Positions 13,254-25,552 of a stretch of DNA of 64,000 bases are shown one piece after another. The DNA is from Tetrahymena elliotti 4EA. Taxonomy: Eukaryota; Ciliophora; Oligohymenophorea; Hymenostomatida; Tetrahymenidae. The notes under the pieces were generated by a model. It saw only the letters and a program-made list of their open reading frames with translations, made no database searches and was not told the DNA's origin. The translations under genes were made by a program, and so were the position numbers. Each line of letters starts with the position of its first letter. The first letter of the stretch is position 1. The stretch is taken from the NCBI GenBank assembly GCA_000231825.2, contig JH720371.1, positions 141,713-205,712 of the forward strand, read 5' to 3'.

Positions 13254-15667
13254 TTTATGCTCAAACTATTTAAAATATGTTTATTTTTTATATTCTTTAA
13301 GGTCTTTTCTGAATTTATTAATGCTTATCTTTACTATTTTGTAATAAACAATGCTCTTTTTGTATTTCTTCCTTTAGAATTTTCAACCTAATTGATTTAT
13401 TTGGTCTCTAATTTAGCTGCCTTTTGTTATAAATAAATAAGATTTAGTTTAATATTCCACTTAAAAACACCATTTCTTTATTAAAAATATGCTTTTTTAG
13501 TTATTTTAATTCAATTGCTTCTAATGGGAATTTAAGGAGAAATTCATTTATTTGAAAACTACACATAGCCTTTTTCAGCTTTATCTATGCTAAAATGAAA
13601 AAACTTGTTTTTTTAAGTGCTAATATAATTCCTCCTTTCAATAAATAGATTCTTGCTAATAAAACAACTTAAATAAATTGCATTCCTTGCTATTTGTTTA
13701 CTTCAATCTCAGTAATAAAGAAAAATACAAAAAAAATAAATAAGCGCCTAATTCGTTATACTAGTGAGCAGCCAGCCTAAGGATAGTGTTCTACAAACAA
13801 ATAGAACTGTATGAATCAAAGTTAAATTTCTTGGAATAATTTCTTTGCATTAAAAAATGCCATTTTCTAAATTTAAATGGATGCAACTCTAAAATTCGTT
13901 TTGAAAAAAGTGCATAATATTTGAATTTGAATAAATGAAGGCTTTTTGGCAGACTGTTTGGATTCTGCCAAAAATATATTTTAAAAGAAATAAATGATTT
14001 TTGATTCCTTTTTGCAATAATTAATTTAACGAGATTGATGCTTGTCCTACATATTTTGATGTGGTGTTTACTTTATTGTAATAATTGATTACTTTTTGTC
14101 AAAAAATTATATTCACTCTCTCTTTGTATTCCTATTGACTTGCTTGCCTTTTTGCTTTGTTTGCACACTCTTTTTTCTTACTTTATTTTTTATACTTAAA
14201 ATTTTTTCTTTTCTTCTTTTATTCTTATTTTTTATATGGTATTATTATTCCTTCCTTTTTTATTAAGATTTTCTAAATTTTTATTTAATTTTTTTTCTTT
14301 TTGTTGTTGTTGTTTCTTATACTAACTAATACATCAATCCTTTTCTTTATTTTTTGTATGAACCTTTTAATCAATCAAATATTCATTCATTTCTCATTAC
14401 AACCTAATTTTTTATGTCATCCTTTTATTCATTTGTTTATTGCTTGCGAATTAGTTAATTTTCAAAGTGGTATTTTTCTTGATCCACATCTCAATCCAGG
14501 TTTTTACGCATACTCATCGCGAAAAGAAAGAAGAATATTTCAATAACAAATTTTTAAAATATCTCTTATTTTTAAGATATATGAAATTATGAATTGTGTG
14601 TTTATTTATTCATTTATATTTATAAGTAATTTAGTACCTTCTTTCTACATCTCCCTTTTTACCATTTATCAAGTACCTTTTTCAACTAATTAATTAATTT
14701 AATTTTCAAAAATTTGTATCCAATTTCTTTACTATTTTATTCAACTTCAAATCTAAATTCTAAGGTATTTAACCTTTTATTCTATTTACTCAATATAAAT
14801 ATTATAAAAAAATTTAGTCATCAATTATTTTATTCTTTTGATAATATTACTTTCTCTTAAAAATATTACCACAATAAATTTGGCATTAAGTATAAATAAT
14901 AACAAATATTCATGAAACTTTTTTTCAAGAAAAATTCAAACTAATTATGATAACAACTAATACAATTAAAAAAGATTAATCCAAAAGAGAATTGGAATTA
15001 CAATAATAATTTAAATTTTTCCAATATTATTCTCACCATCTTCATTAGAGTAACTTACCATAAAAATTATGGATTATCATGAAATAAAATAATCTAATAA
15101 ATAGAATGAGAGTTAAAAATAAATTTGTATTGTCAGATTATATCTCAACAATTCTATTATGAATTTACTTGTAAATATTTATAATTTAATGTTAATTTTA
15201 ACAAGATATATATGAATTAAACTTTTTAATTGAAAAAAATAATATTCTTCACAAAATTTATTTACAATCACATAGTAAAATAAAATAATTCAAAAAAATT
15301 CATAAGCATTTATATTTTTTTAATAACCAGAATAATCTTTAAATTAAAAAGACTTTTAGTTATTTTTTAAATATTTTTAATAAAAAAATGAATTAAAAAA
15401 TTGTAAAAAATTTCTATAGTTACACCCCCCAAATAAAATGCTTGAAAGGTGAATAATTAATTAGCAGAAAAGCTCCTGATCAAAAAATCGCCACCTTTGT
15501 AAATAATATTTTGATTTTATTTAACAAATATCTAAAATATATCTATCCAATGACAAAAAATAACAAAATAGATAAAAATTAATCTAGATTCCAAAATAAT
15601 AATTTGTTTATGAATACAATTATTTTGGGAGAAATCATTAATAAATTACAGAAAGAAAAACTAATAA
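13254..15667. other. Intergenic spacer between divergent LIS1 and kinase genes
   Basis: AT-rich throughout except for a short less AT-rich island at about 13744-13815, upstream of LIS1. That island has no tRNA- or snRNA-like fold I could verify and may be 5' UTR or promoter. A CCCCCC run lies at about 15424. The 81-codon frame at 14301-14546 is T-rich and unconvincing. Confidence 0.4.
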
Positions 15668-17045
15668 ATGTAATCAGCTTCTGCTTCGAATTAGATAAAT
15701 CAAGACCAAGTAATCTATTTCCTCTCAAAAAATAAATACTAGTTTTTGAGCTTTTTGAGGTAAGGTGATTACTCAGTTGTTGCAAAAGCTTTTTCTGAAA
15801 AGCTTCAAGCTAATGTAGCTGTGAAATTATTCAAAAATATCGAGCAAGACTTTGAATATGAAAAATCAATTTTAGAACAAGTGAAAGGAGAGAAACACTT
15901 TCTGTAAATTATTGAGAAAATAGAGGATCAAGAGACTAAAATGAATGCAATCGTTACTGAATTATATGATAGTATCAAAATTATTTTGTTTAAAACCCTT
16001 TAAGACTTTGATTTGACTTCTTTACTCATTTATTTATTAACCATAATCATCTTTAAAAAGGCAACTTGAAAGAAATTATGTCTCTAAACAAATTTTCTTT
16101 CTAGCAAGTATTAGCTTTAACATATCAGCTATTAAAAGGACTTCTTGTCTTACAAGAATATGGTGTTATTCATAGTGATGTCAAACCAGACAATATTCTA
16201 TACTCTAAATCTAGAAATGAATTTATTATTTGTAAAGAACTATTTTGATTGCTTATTAATGATTAATTATTCTTACTTACTTACTTTCTTTTAAAAAAGC
16301 TGATTTTAGCAAATTTACCATGGTGAAGTCTCCTATCTAGTAGCAAGCAGCCAAAGTATTATTATTTTGCAAAATATTTTTTTAATCTTTATTTTTAGAC
16401 TTTAGATGAAAACTTTTTATATTAATCTCCTGAGGTTATCAATGAAGAAAAGCCTTATAGTAACAAAGTAAATAAATTAAAAAATAATAATCAAAGAAAT
16501 AACTAATTGAATGAATTTATTATTAATTAAATTAATAAATTAAGTAAAATCAAAATCAAAATTATTAATAAAATATTAAGGTAGATGTATTTTCCATAGG
16601 AATAGCGATCACTTAGATCTTACTTCAAGATAACCTTACACCTCTGCAGATTATTAACTTTAAATAAATGAATATTTTATAGGCTGTTCATAACATAAAG
16701 AACAATGAACACTATAATTTCATAGAAGAAGTTATAAGTTCCATGGTGAATAATTAGAAGAATGATAGATTTGAACCTATTAAATTGCTATAAAAGCTAA
16801 GATAATTCCCTGTTGATTAAGATAGTTTGAAAGAGCTAATTTTACCAAACCAGAATCAAAACACTAATCTCAAGGAGCCGTAGTCATAAAAGTAAATTAA
16901 TGTTAATAATTCTTTTGAAAATTATGAGAAAATTAAGTTTGTGCTCTCTAAAAAAGACTCAAAAAAATACAAAATGGGGGATAGCAACAGGTCACCATTC
17001 ATTTTTGAAAGGAAAAGAAATTTATTTTTCTTCATTCATTTTTGA
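15668..17045 (+). CDS. Protein kinase domain gene
   Basis: Exons read as 15668-15971, 16061-16231, 16300-16355, 16399-16467 and 16581-17045, with GT...AG introns of 44-113 nt. Start at ATG 15668; stop TGA 17043-17045 if the last exon is unspliced. Visible kinase elements in order: Gly loop R-Q-G-D-Y-S-V-V-A-K-A, the catalytic lysine in VAVKLF, C-helix Glu in F-E-Y-E-K, the catalytic loop H-S-D-V-K-P-D-N, a metal-binding motif D-F-S in place of D-F-G, and S-P-E for A-P-E (YQSPEV). The kinase core is compact. The last coding stretch runs into a G-rich/fold-back element (separate entry). An alternative donor near 16891 would join in phase to the LRR exons at 17262, making a kinase-LRR fusion common in ciliates. 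Substrate unknown. Confidence 0.7.
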
Positions 17046-17118
17046 ATGAAAAATTTCTTTATAATTTTTTCCATACAAAAATGAATGAATGTATAGGTGA
17101 TATGATCTTCCTCCCTCC
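16976..17118. repeat. Fold-back element bounded by G5 and C-rich tracts
   Basis: GGGGG at 16976-16980 and CCTCCCTCC at 17110-17118 bracket a fold-back. ATTCATTTTTG (16997-17007) is repeated inverted at 17076-17086, and a near-palindrome CATTCATTTTTGAATG sits between (about 17036-17051). It lies where the kinase frame ends and before the LRR exons. It may be a MITE-like insertion, or the flanking control tracts of an eliminated germline segment. Function is inference. Confidence 0.4.
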
Positions 17119-17261
17119 TTAAAAATTATGAAAGATAATAAATAAAATGTTTTTATCTTAAGTTTAAGTGATAAATAAATAAATTTTAATTAATTTGTTA
17201 AAAATCTTAAATTATCAAAAATGAGACACAAAATCAAAACACTTTGTTTATTTATTAGCGA

Positions 17262-18040
17262 ATAGGGAGTTTAGCCTATTCCTCTTTCATTAAATACTTA
17301 AAAACCTATTGATGAAGATTCAAAAATTGGATCTTAAATTGAAGAAAATAAATAAGGAGAATAAGCTAATTATGACCAAACACTTTTCAACCAACTCATT
17401 CACCTTCAAAATTTGGAAGTAGTACAAATTAAGTAAGAATTAAAAATCAAATAGCATTTAGATGTTATCTTCAATTTATTATTAGCTATCAAGAATATGC
17501 ACTTAATGACAAACAAATCTTGGCAATAAAAGAGATTCTCAATAAATGCAATAAGATGAAAGAAATCAATTTAAATTTCTAGTAAACAAATTCGAAGAAT
17601 TGATAGATTTAACAAATCTATTTAAAATAAAAGGTTCAGTAATTTATCTGATCAACAGTTTGTTTTGCTTGTGGACTTTTTAAACAAAGAAAAGTTTCAA
17701 AAACTAAATAAAATCGAATTAAATTTTAGGTAAATTTTAATTAAATGCTAAAAAATATTAAAAATAATTATTTTAAATAAGTGATAATCAAAATGTAACT
17801 TAAAAATCAGTGTGTTCTTTTATTGATTCATTAAAACATCAATAATAAGTCAAATAATTAGATCTAAAACTGAGGTAAGAATTAAATTAATTTAATTTTT
17901 TTGGATATTTTAGAAATTACATTTTTTATTCAAATAGCTTATTGAATTTGACTTCTGAAGTTTTGGTATAACTACAATCCACTTTGAAATCCTTAAATAA
18001 TAGCTTAGAGCTCCTCTATCTTTATTTAGCGTAATTTTAT
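17262..18040 (+). CDS. LRR-encoding exons, probably 3' part of the kinase gene
   Basis: Several short exons in one orientation. The first, after TTATTAG at about 17261, reads EQGVQPIPLSLNTQKPIDED and ends near 17430. Later exons encode LRR-type segments such as LLVDFLNKEKFQKLNKIELN before GTAAATT (about 17728), a segment ending VKQLDLKL before GTAAG (about 17875), and one with LNLTSEVLVQLQSTLKSLNN (about 17940-18030). Exons ending at the strand of each LRR are typical of ciliate kinase-LRR genes. Phase is compatible with splicing from the upstream kinase exon. No stop was fixed, so the 3' boundary is approximate. It could instead be a separate gene. Confidence 0.5.
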
Positions 18041-19455
18041 TTTAGAAACTTTTTGACTTTAGAGAAGAAAATATAGTCAGTAATTTGCAGCTATTTTCTT
18101 TTTTATTATTTTAGTTAATTTTAATAATAGCAGCTGTACATCTTTCAATTAACCATTAAATTTTTGTTTTTATATTTAAAAAAATTGGCAATTAAAAATT
18201 AATTTTAATTTATTTTCTAAAAAATTTAAATTAAAAAATAATTAATATTCTAAATATCTATTTAAATTATTATTTATTAAATAAAGGAGAAATAATTTAG
18301 ACTTCACAAGTTTCTCATAATTTACTGCCTAGCTATCATCAAATAATTAAAAATTGAAAATTCTTGGCTTGTTTATTTAGTAAAAGATATATTATTATTT
18401 TCAAATAATTCGAAAGCTTGAATGATTTTTATTAGATAAATAATAATAATCTTTTAAGAGTTAATTTTATTGAACAAGATATTTATGTCTATTCTAAGCT
18501 TCTTCTTTCTATTACTCCAAATTATTTTTTATTTTTCTATAAAACTATTTCATTTTTCATTTTAAAAATATTTATTAAAGGCACAACAACTAAATTATTT
18601 TCAATGATTCAGCTTAAATAGCATAAACTTTACAGAATCTTAATCAGATGAATAATAACTTTTAATTAGGGATTTATTTTGAGTAAGAAATACTTTTTGA
18701 TCATTTTAATGTTGAAATTAAATGATTATTCCATTTTATTCTATTTATGATACAATTTTTTTTTAAATAGGGGTTCATGGAACAAAAATAAAATCAAGGA
18801 ATCTGAGTTGAATAATTTGAAGAACAAAAAATATTCATATGAATTTGAATTAGGCTACTATCTATGAAATTTTATAAGATGAAAATAGAAATAGTTAATA
18901 AAAATAAATCATAACATAGTGATAATTAAATAAATGCCTGTATTGCAATAAGCCATTTTATAGATTTATTATTATTAAAAGCTTTTTTAGCTTGTCGAAA
19001 AGTAAATCATAAAATATAATTTTATATTTTATGTTTGTAAATGCATTTAAAAAAAATAGTTTTTCTCATCTATTTGTTTTGATTTTTTAATTTTTTAAAT
19101 TTTGATTTAAAAGATAAAAAAATACATTTTATTTCAATTTATATCTTTATCAGAAAAAATAAATAACTTTTCAACAGTTTGATTTGAATAAAGTAAAATT
19201 AACTTTTTTAAGAAAAAAACAAATGAATTAATTGAATTTTAAAGAAGAATATTCTTTTATTTTTACATTTTTTAAAAGATTTTTAATAAACTGTTGATTA
19301 TCTTTAACGTCAAATATGTATGAAATATTTTTAAGCTTAGATTATGAATAAATTATTTTACAACGACTATTTAATGATTTTAAATTTAATTTTATTTGCA
19401 TTTTATTATTGAAATTGAAATCTACTTTTTTTAAAAAGAATTTTGTAAATTATTT
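18041..19455. other. AT-rich region; possible further LRR exons not resolved
   Basis: Short coding-looking pieces may occur around 18590-18960, but none could be tied to a frame with clear splice sites. Otherwise AT-rich spacer. Confidence 0.3.
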
Positions 19456-22400
19456 TCAGATAATTTTTTTATTTGATTTTTTCTTATTATGTTTAAATTA
19501 ATCTATACTCTGTTTTAAAAGTCTTTTTTTTTCTAATTCTAATTTAGCTAACATTTCATCTTCTCTGGCCTTAAGGTTCTTTTCTAAAATGACTATAGAT
19601 TTGTTTAATGATTATTCTAATAGATGCCTAAAAATTAACAAAAATATTTAATAATTTAATTTAGTAGAAATATTTGTTTATTTACTATCTTGAAACTCTT
19701 TCTCTTGCTTAAAGTAAAGTGTTATTAATAGGATCATAGCTTGAAGATTCAGTATATTAAGATTTCCACAAAAATTTTTCTGGATGCAGCTTTTATTCTG
19801 TAAGTCCTTGTGGCTGAAGAGTTGATAATCTATAGCTTATAGATTTTCTAGCTGAATTAATGGGAGAATAATCACTTTTTGGACTTGAAGCAGATTCTTT
19901 TAATTTAGATAAATTAGGAAGCACAGGTGTTTTTAATGAACTAAAATCCTTACTATAATTATTGCTAATATCTTATTATGAAATCTTTAAATTAGATTGA
20001 GAAACTGAACTTTTATTTAAAGTTGATGTGAGAGCTCTTTAATAAAAATAAATAACATAAATATAAAATAAAATGGTAAATAATTTACTTTTTATGGATA
20101 GAATACCTAGGAAGAACAACAGATTTTTTATTTAAACTTCCAAATGTCTGGTTATTATCTAAAACAGATTATAAACCTGGTATTGAATATTCTTAATTAT
20201 CTAAATCACTTTAGGTCATTTGTGTAAATTAAAATAAGATTTTATCTTTATCTATTCCATTTCTAAAGAGATTCCTTATTCCATCATAAACAACAGAAAG
20301 GTTATCTGCTAATTTAAATATTTATATATTTCCATTCTTTTTTTGGCTTTTTTGCAATTACTCCTTTTCTTTTTCATTCTAATTTTCTTCCATATTTTGT
20401 TCATTTAAAATGTAAACCTGATCTCCATCTATTTTTTTCAGAACAAATATGTTTGGTTTAAAATATTTTTCATAAAATAATAGAAACCTTTTGATAAGTA
20501 AAAAATGAATTGAGGATTAATAGACCAACTTAAGTAACTTTAAGATTTCTCATCTTCTTCTAACTTTCTTTCGTTTAATTATTCATATGAAAGTTTAGGT
20601 TGAAATTAAGCAATTTTAGTTTTAAGATGGACATTGTACATTCTGACATTCTTCTTAGAATCTATTGCCAAAACCAACCCATATTTGTTAACATGAATAC
20701 CCAAAATAGGATTTTATTTTAGCACTTTGTAAGTATTTGATAATGTTTAAAATTAGTTTTCTTTTTCCAAAGATTAGATCAAAACTTAGCCATTACTACA
20801 ACCACTAACTAAATACTTTTCATGAAAGAATGTTAAACAAGTAACACTTCCACTATGATTTTAAACACTTTTCGATTCAACTAAAAACTCGTTATCCCAT
20901 ATAATTATATTACCATCTTTTAATCCAAAAGCAGAATATCTTTAACTTTCACATAAATCCATGCTAAATACGAAATTAAAAAATATAAAATTTGTTGAAA
21001 ATGAAAATAATTTTTACCAAGTGATTGCATAAATTAATGCAAAATTATTCTTCATATGAGGTTTAAATTGACTAGCTTAAACTGGTTATTTAACTTCAGT
21101 TTAAAAGTATTTATATTATTGTTGAATTGACAAATTTTATAAAGTGGCTTCATTTAACACATGATATTAGAAATTTTTAGAGTTATACCATGTTGCAACC
21201 AAACCAGTCACTATTTCTTGGGTGAAAGGCCTGTTAAATTATTTATCTTTATTTTATAATGTCACTTTTTCTTTTAAAAATACAATTTTTGGCTAATAAA
21301 AAGGCTTGTTAACATCTTCTGATATATCTCCGCATTCTTAATCATAATTGTCCTATCCAAAAACTACTTATTTATTTTTTAAAAAATCTGGATCTTTTTG
21401 TTATTGTTACTGTTATTATGCAAGTTTTGCAGCTTCTTCTTTTTTAATTTCATCTTTACTAAGAGGTTTTTTTGCATCTTTTTTTGAATTATTTTATGCT
21501 GGAGGTGGTGGTTATTATTGTTACTATTATTAATTTTGTTATTATTATGAATTAGCTTATTTAGATGCTATTTGAGCATACATTTCTTCAACCGTAATAC
21601 CCAAGAGAGAAGATCTTAAAACATCATTATCTTTTTATATTTCTTTCATGATTTCATTGTATTTTTTTTCTCTCTTCTTACCTAAATTATTTGTTTGAGT
21701 CTTTTAAAATATAAAGAAAGAAAAAAAAATCTAACCTTTAAATTCGATGAAGTAATATGGTTTTAAGTCTGCAGTTTCCTTAGCACTGTAAACAGGTAGT
21801 TTATAAGCATTAATGTTCTTATCATATCTAGGTGAAGTGTTTCTACTAAATGAATTTGAACTCTAGACAGAATCTTCAGCTCTTTGAAAATATTATTATT
21901 CTTCATCTTAAACTTATTCTATCTGTTGCAAAGGAGGTTCAGGTATCTAATAAATAGAAACATCTCCACTATAATGAAGGAGAGCCAAATAAGTAGAATT
22001 AAAACTTAGCACAGATTCATATGCAAATTAAGATGCATTTTATCCACTTGTTTATTGTTACTAAGATAAAGTTATTACAAACTACAAAGATAAAGTGTTT
22101 TCTCCATCAATATATCTAATTAATAAAATATATTATTAATTCATAATTAATTATAAATGATTGAAACTAATTAATTCAATCATATTCATATAAAATCAAT
22201 TATTAATTCTCTCTGATTTCATAACAATACATTTTTTCTTAATAGTATTAAAAAAATAATAAATAAGTACCTAAGAATTGAGATTTTGTTAACTGCTCTT
22301 TGAATAACTGCTATAGTTACAATGTGGGTTTCAAGAAGCTTGGTGTGAGCTGCTGTAATATGGATAACTCTCTTTTCTATTTAGTTACAATTAATAAAAT

Positions 22401-23210
22401 AGGATTTCTTTTATTATAGTGAAAGTGATTTGCAAAATTTATTTAAGAAAGAAAATAGGGTTAGGAGTAATTAGTAGAACTTACCAACATATAAGAATAA
22501 ACAAATTTATTTAAATAGAAACATATGATTACTTGGTAACGAGTCAAATTTAGCAACAATTTGCTTTTTGGACTAGTCGAAAATGAAGACATTTCCAAAT
22601 TTATCTCCTATGATAATATGCTTAGATGGGTTTCCTTTTGGTTCAGAGATAAAAGTAGGTGATTTGATAGTATCTATATCTCCTGATGGAGAAATCACTT
22701 TAAGCTACCCTTGAAATTAAAAATAAGTGATTATTATATTATTCATTTAAGCATTAATAAATAAATACCATCATAATTTGGATCTTTTTTTTATTTCTCA
22801 ATTTCTCCAACTTAAACAAGAACTTACTTTATGATTTCTTCTTTCACAATTTCGTCTATGTATCTGTTTAAATTAATAACATTTTATTTATTTCTTAATT
22901 TGTTTGTTTGTTTAAACAATTTTATTTATTTTTCTTTTTTGATGAAGTTTTATTTGCTCCAATTTTACCTGTAAGGCTATGGGAGCTCATCAATATCATT
23001 ATCTGGATTACAATATTTCCAATCATTTAAATGGTCAACTATTTGTCTGTCTTTTTTCATATTTTCTAAAGCTCTTTTTTCAAGTTCTTCATAATGTTAT
23101 TTCATTTGCAATTAATACATTGACATTTTTTTTGCTAATTTCATATTATTTTAGCTAGAAGCATAGGATTTGTTTATTGAAGACTGCATGCTAATAGATT
23201 TACTAATCAT
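19456..23210 (-). CDS. WD40-repeat protein, possibly WDR93-like axonemal
   Basis: Minus-strand multi-exon gene, ATG 23210 to TGA 19458-19456. The N-terminal exon is helical and charged, ending with D-I-D-E-L-P-Q-P-Y-R at a GTAAA donor (about 22945). It continues after an intron with YIDEIVKEEIIKQVLVQVGE. WD40-like blades follow: HIIIGDKFGNVFIFD near 22590, and later AFGLKDGNIIIWDNEFL, SGSVTCLTFFHEKYLVSGCS and NPILGIHVNKYGLVLAIDSK near 20680-20930. A Pro/Gln-rich insert near 21430-21560 contains a TAA/TAG-encoded Gln run. The C-terminus is a Ser-rich tail and a coiled coil. The L-P-x-P-Y-R-x-I-D motif before the propeller recalls WDR93 (a ciliary central-apparatus protein), but this is from memory. 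Internal splice sites are approximate. Confidence 0.55.
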
Positions 23211-23579
23211 TTTAAGAGTATTTATTACAAACCTAAATATAATTCTCTATAATACTAGCTTTAAGAACAACCAAGAATATATTTATTTATCTCTTAATCG
23301 CTAACTCTTTTGAGAGTTTATAATATTAATAGTTACTAATTTTTTTTATTTATGTTATACTTTTAATTTTTGATTACTAAAGAAAGATATTGATTGCTTG
23401 ATTCAATTATTTTTTGATTGAAAGCAATCAATCAATCAAACAAGCAAGCAATCGCACTTTATTTTATTGATTTAGGGTTAAGTTGATATTAATTAAATTG
23501 CAGAATTTTTATAATTTGATCAATTTTTTTGAAAAATAATTGAAAATCTAAGAAATATTAAAACAAAGAATTAATTCTT

Positions 23580-24548
23580 ATGGGTGGACATGGTGGCTTA
23601 AACATTCTTCCTCAAAAAAGATGGAATGTTTACAATAGAGATAACAGAGCAAAAGTTGAGAGGGATAAGAAAAAGTAGCATGAAAGAAGAAACTAAGAGG
23701 CTGATAAAAAAATAAAGAATGAATCATCATAAAGAATTTAAGAATTAAGAAATAAAAAGAGTAAAAGTGAAAGAAATGATAATAAGGATAGAAATTCTGG
23801 ATCTTCAGCTATAAAATAACATGAGAAATTTATAGCATAGCAGGAAAAAGAAGAATAAATTGCTCAACAAAAATTAAAAAATGTGAACTTGTTTGAAGCT
23901 GAGGAGTAAATTATAAAATAAGAAGCTTAGAAAAAGCTAGACATGCAGAATTCTAAATTTTTTGAAGGAAAGCCTTATGATAATGACACTAAATTTGGTG
24001 GAAATTTTAAGGATTAGTAATAAGTACCATGGTATATTTAGAATGATAGATCAAGTTAAAAATTACATGATTAAGAAGAAAGTCCTGAAACAATAAAAAG
24101 AAAAGATGAAATTAAAAAGTAAATTGATGATTTTAGAAGGCATAAAGTGAAATACTTTTATACTGTAATTGATGATAAACTAATGCATAATAATTCAAAT
24201 GAAATTACTATGGAATCTGAACTTAACGAAGTATCTAAAGATAAAAAAGAATCAAAACATAGAGAGCCATCTAAAGAAAAAAAAATTAAAAAAGAAAAGA
24301 AAAAAAGTAAAAAACATAAACGTCACCACGGCAGTTCTTCTAGTAGATCTTCTTCTGTCTCTTCTTAATCATCAAGAAAAGCAAAAAAAGATAAAAAGTT
24401 AAAGAAATCTGATTCCAAATTAAAGCTAAACGCACAAGAGGAAGAAAGGATCAGATAAGAAAAGCTACAAAAGCTTAGAGAAGAGAGATTAAAAAGAGAA
24501 AAGCAAGAGCATTTCAAGCAAGTTTAGCTTTTAAAATAAATCAATTGA
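23580..24548 (+). CDS. LENG1-like protein with CIR N-terminal domain
   Basis: Single-exon frame of 322 codons, ATG 23580 to TGA 24546-24548. The N-terminus, MGGHGGLNILPQKRWNVYNR, followed by D-N-x-A-K-V-x-R-D, is the hallmark of the CIR_N domain as found in LENG1 (family motif N-I-L-P-x-K-x-W-H-V-x-N-x-D-N). A charged helix follows, then V-N-L-F-E-A-E-E and a later V-P-W-Y, also shared with LENG1. A Lys/Ser-rich segment is next (about 225-265, with a short RS-like run), then a final L-R-E-E-R-L-K-R-E-K helix. CIR_N proteins are associated with spliceosomes and co-repressor complexes; the exact role of LENG1 is poorly known. The gene diverges from the WD40 gene with only about 370 bp between starts. 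Confidence 0.8.
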
Positions 24549-25552
24549 TAAATCTAATCTTTCTCTGCAATAAATGATTGATTTTAGATATTTTCTTCAA
24601 TAAGATTTCATTAAATAGATTGTCTCAATTTCTAAATAACTTTAATATTAAGCAAATACTCTAAATATATTCTAAATAAATACTATTAATAATCAAAAAA
24701 TAAAAATCACTTTGTGTGATGAAATAAATTTAAAATACCATAGTCTGACAAGAATTATAAAATATTTGAGATTGATAATAAATATTAACAAGCTAAGTAG
24801 GTAATAATTTTCTCTCTAATAATCCTAATTAAAAGAGATAAATAAAAATATCCTAAAAATATAATTTAAATTTTGTTAATTTGTATCCAATTACTTATTC
24901 ATCTAACTAATTAATTATTTTCTTATTCTAAAAAGAGCAATTTATTTAGTTAATCTAAAATATTATTAGTAGGCACAAATTATACAATCTTGTTTATTTG
25001 CGACAAAGATATAATTTATAATTTTTTGTCAATTTGCATTCAATTTTTTCAATTAATTAATTTATTATTTCTTTCTTCTAAAAGAGTTTAACTTTAGATA
25101 AACCAATTAGTTTTTTCATAAATATAATTAATTTAATTAACTGTTATTAAAATAAAATTTTTATTCTATTTGCCAAGAATTTATTGATAATTATTTATAA
25201 ATAGATTTTGCAATTAAAAAAAATATTTAATCTAAACTTCAATCAAAATTTAAGATCAAATTATTTTTAAAATATTTATCAATTTTTGATTGTTGTTTTT
25301 AAGATTTGATGAAATGCTATTAGAATATGATTAATAGTAAACAGTTTTAACATATTTACCCAATTTAAAATATTGCCTTAGATTTCATAAAAAGTGAGAA
25401 TTACCATATAATTATTCTTACATACATTTTTTTTACATTAACTGAACATTTAAAATGAAATGAGTTTAAAGTTGGTTGAAAATGAAGTATTGAGTTGACT
25501 GACTGATTAAATAAATAAAGTTTTATTTACAAGATAAATTTTAATAATATTT
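24549..25552. other. Intergenic spacer between convergent LENG1-like and CDC73 genes
   Basis: AT-rich, holds both 3' flanks. No gene seen. Confidence 0.4.

Noticed and set aside
13744..13815. Possible tRNA or snRNA in a less AT-rich stretch
   Set aside because: No cloverleaf, T-loop or recognisable snRNA motif could be drawn on either strand.
14301..14546. 81-codon plus-strand frame
   Set aside because: Phe/Leu/Ile-rich translation of T-rich spacer; no domain, no convincing context.
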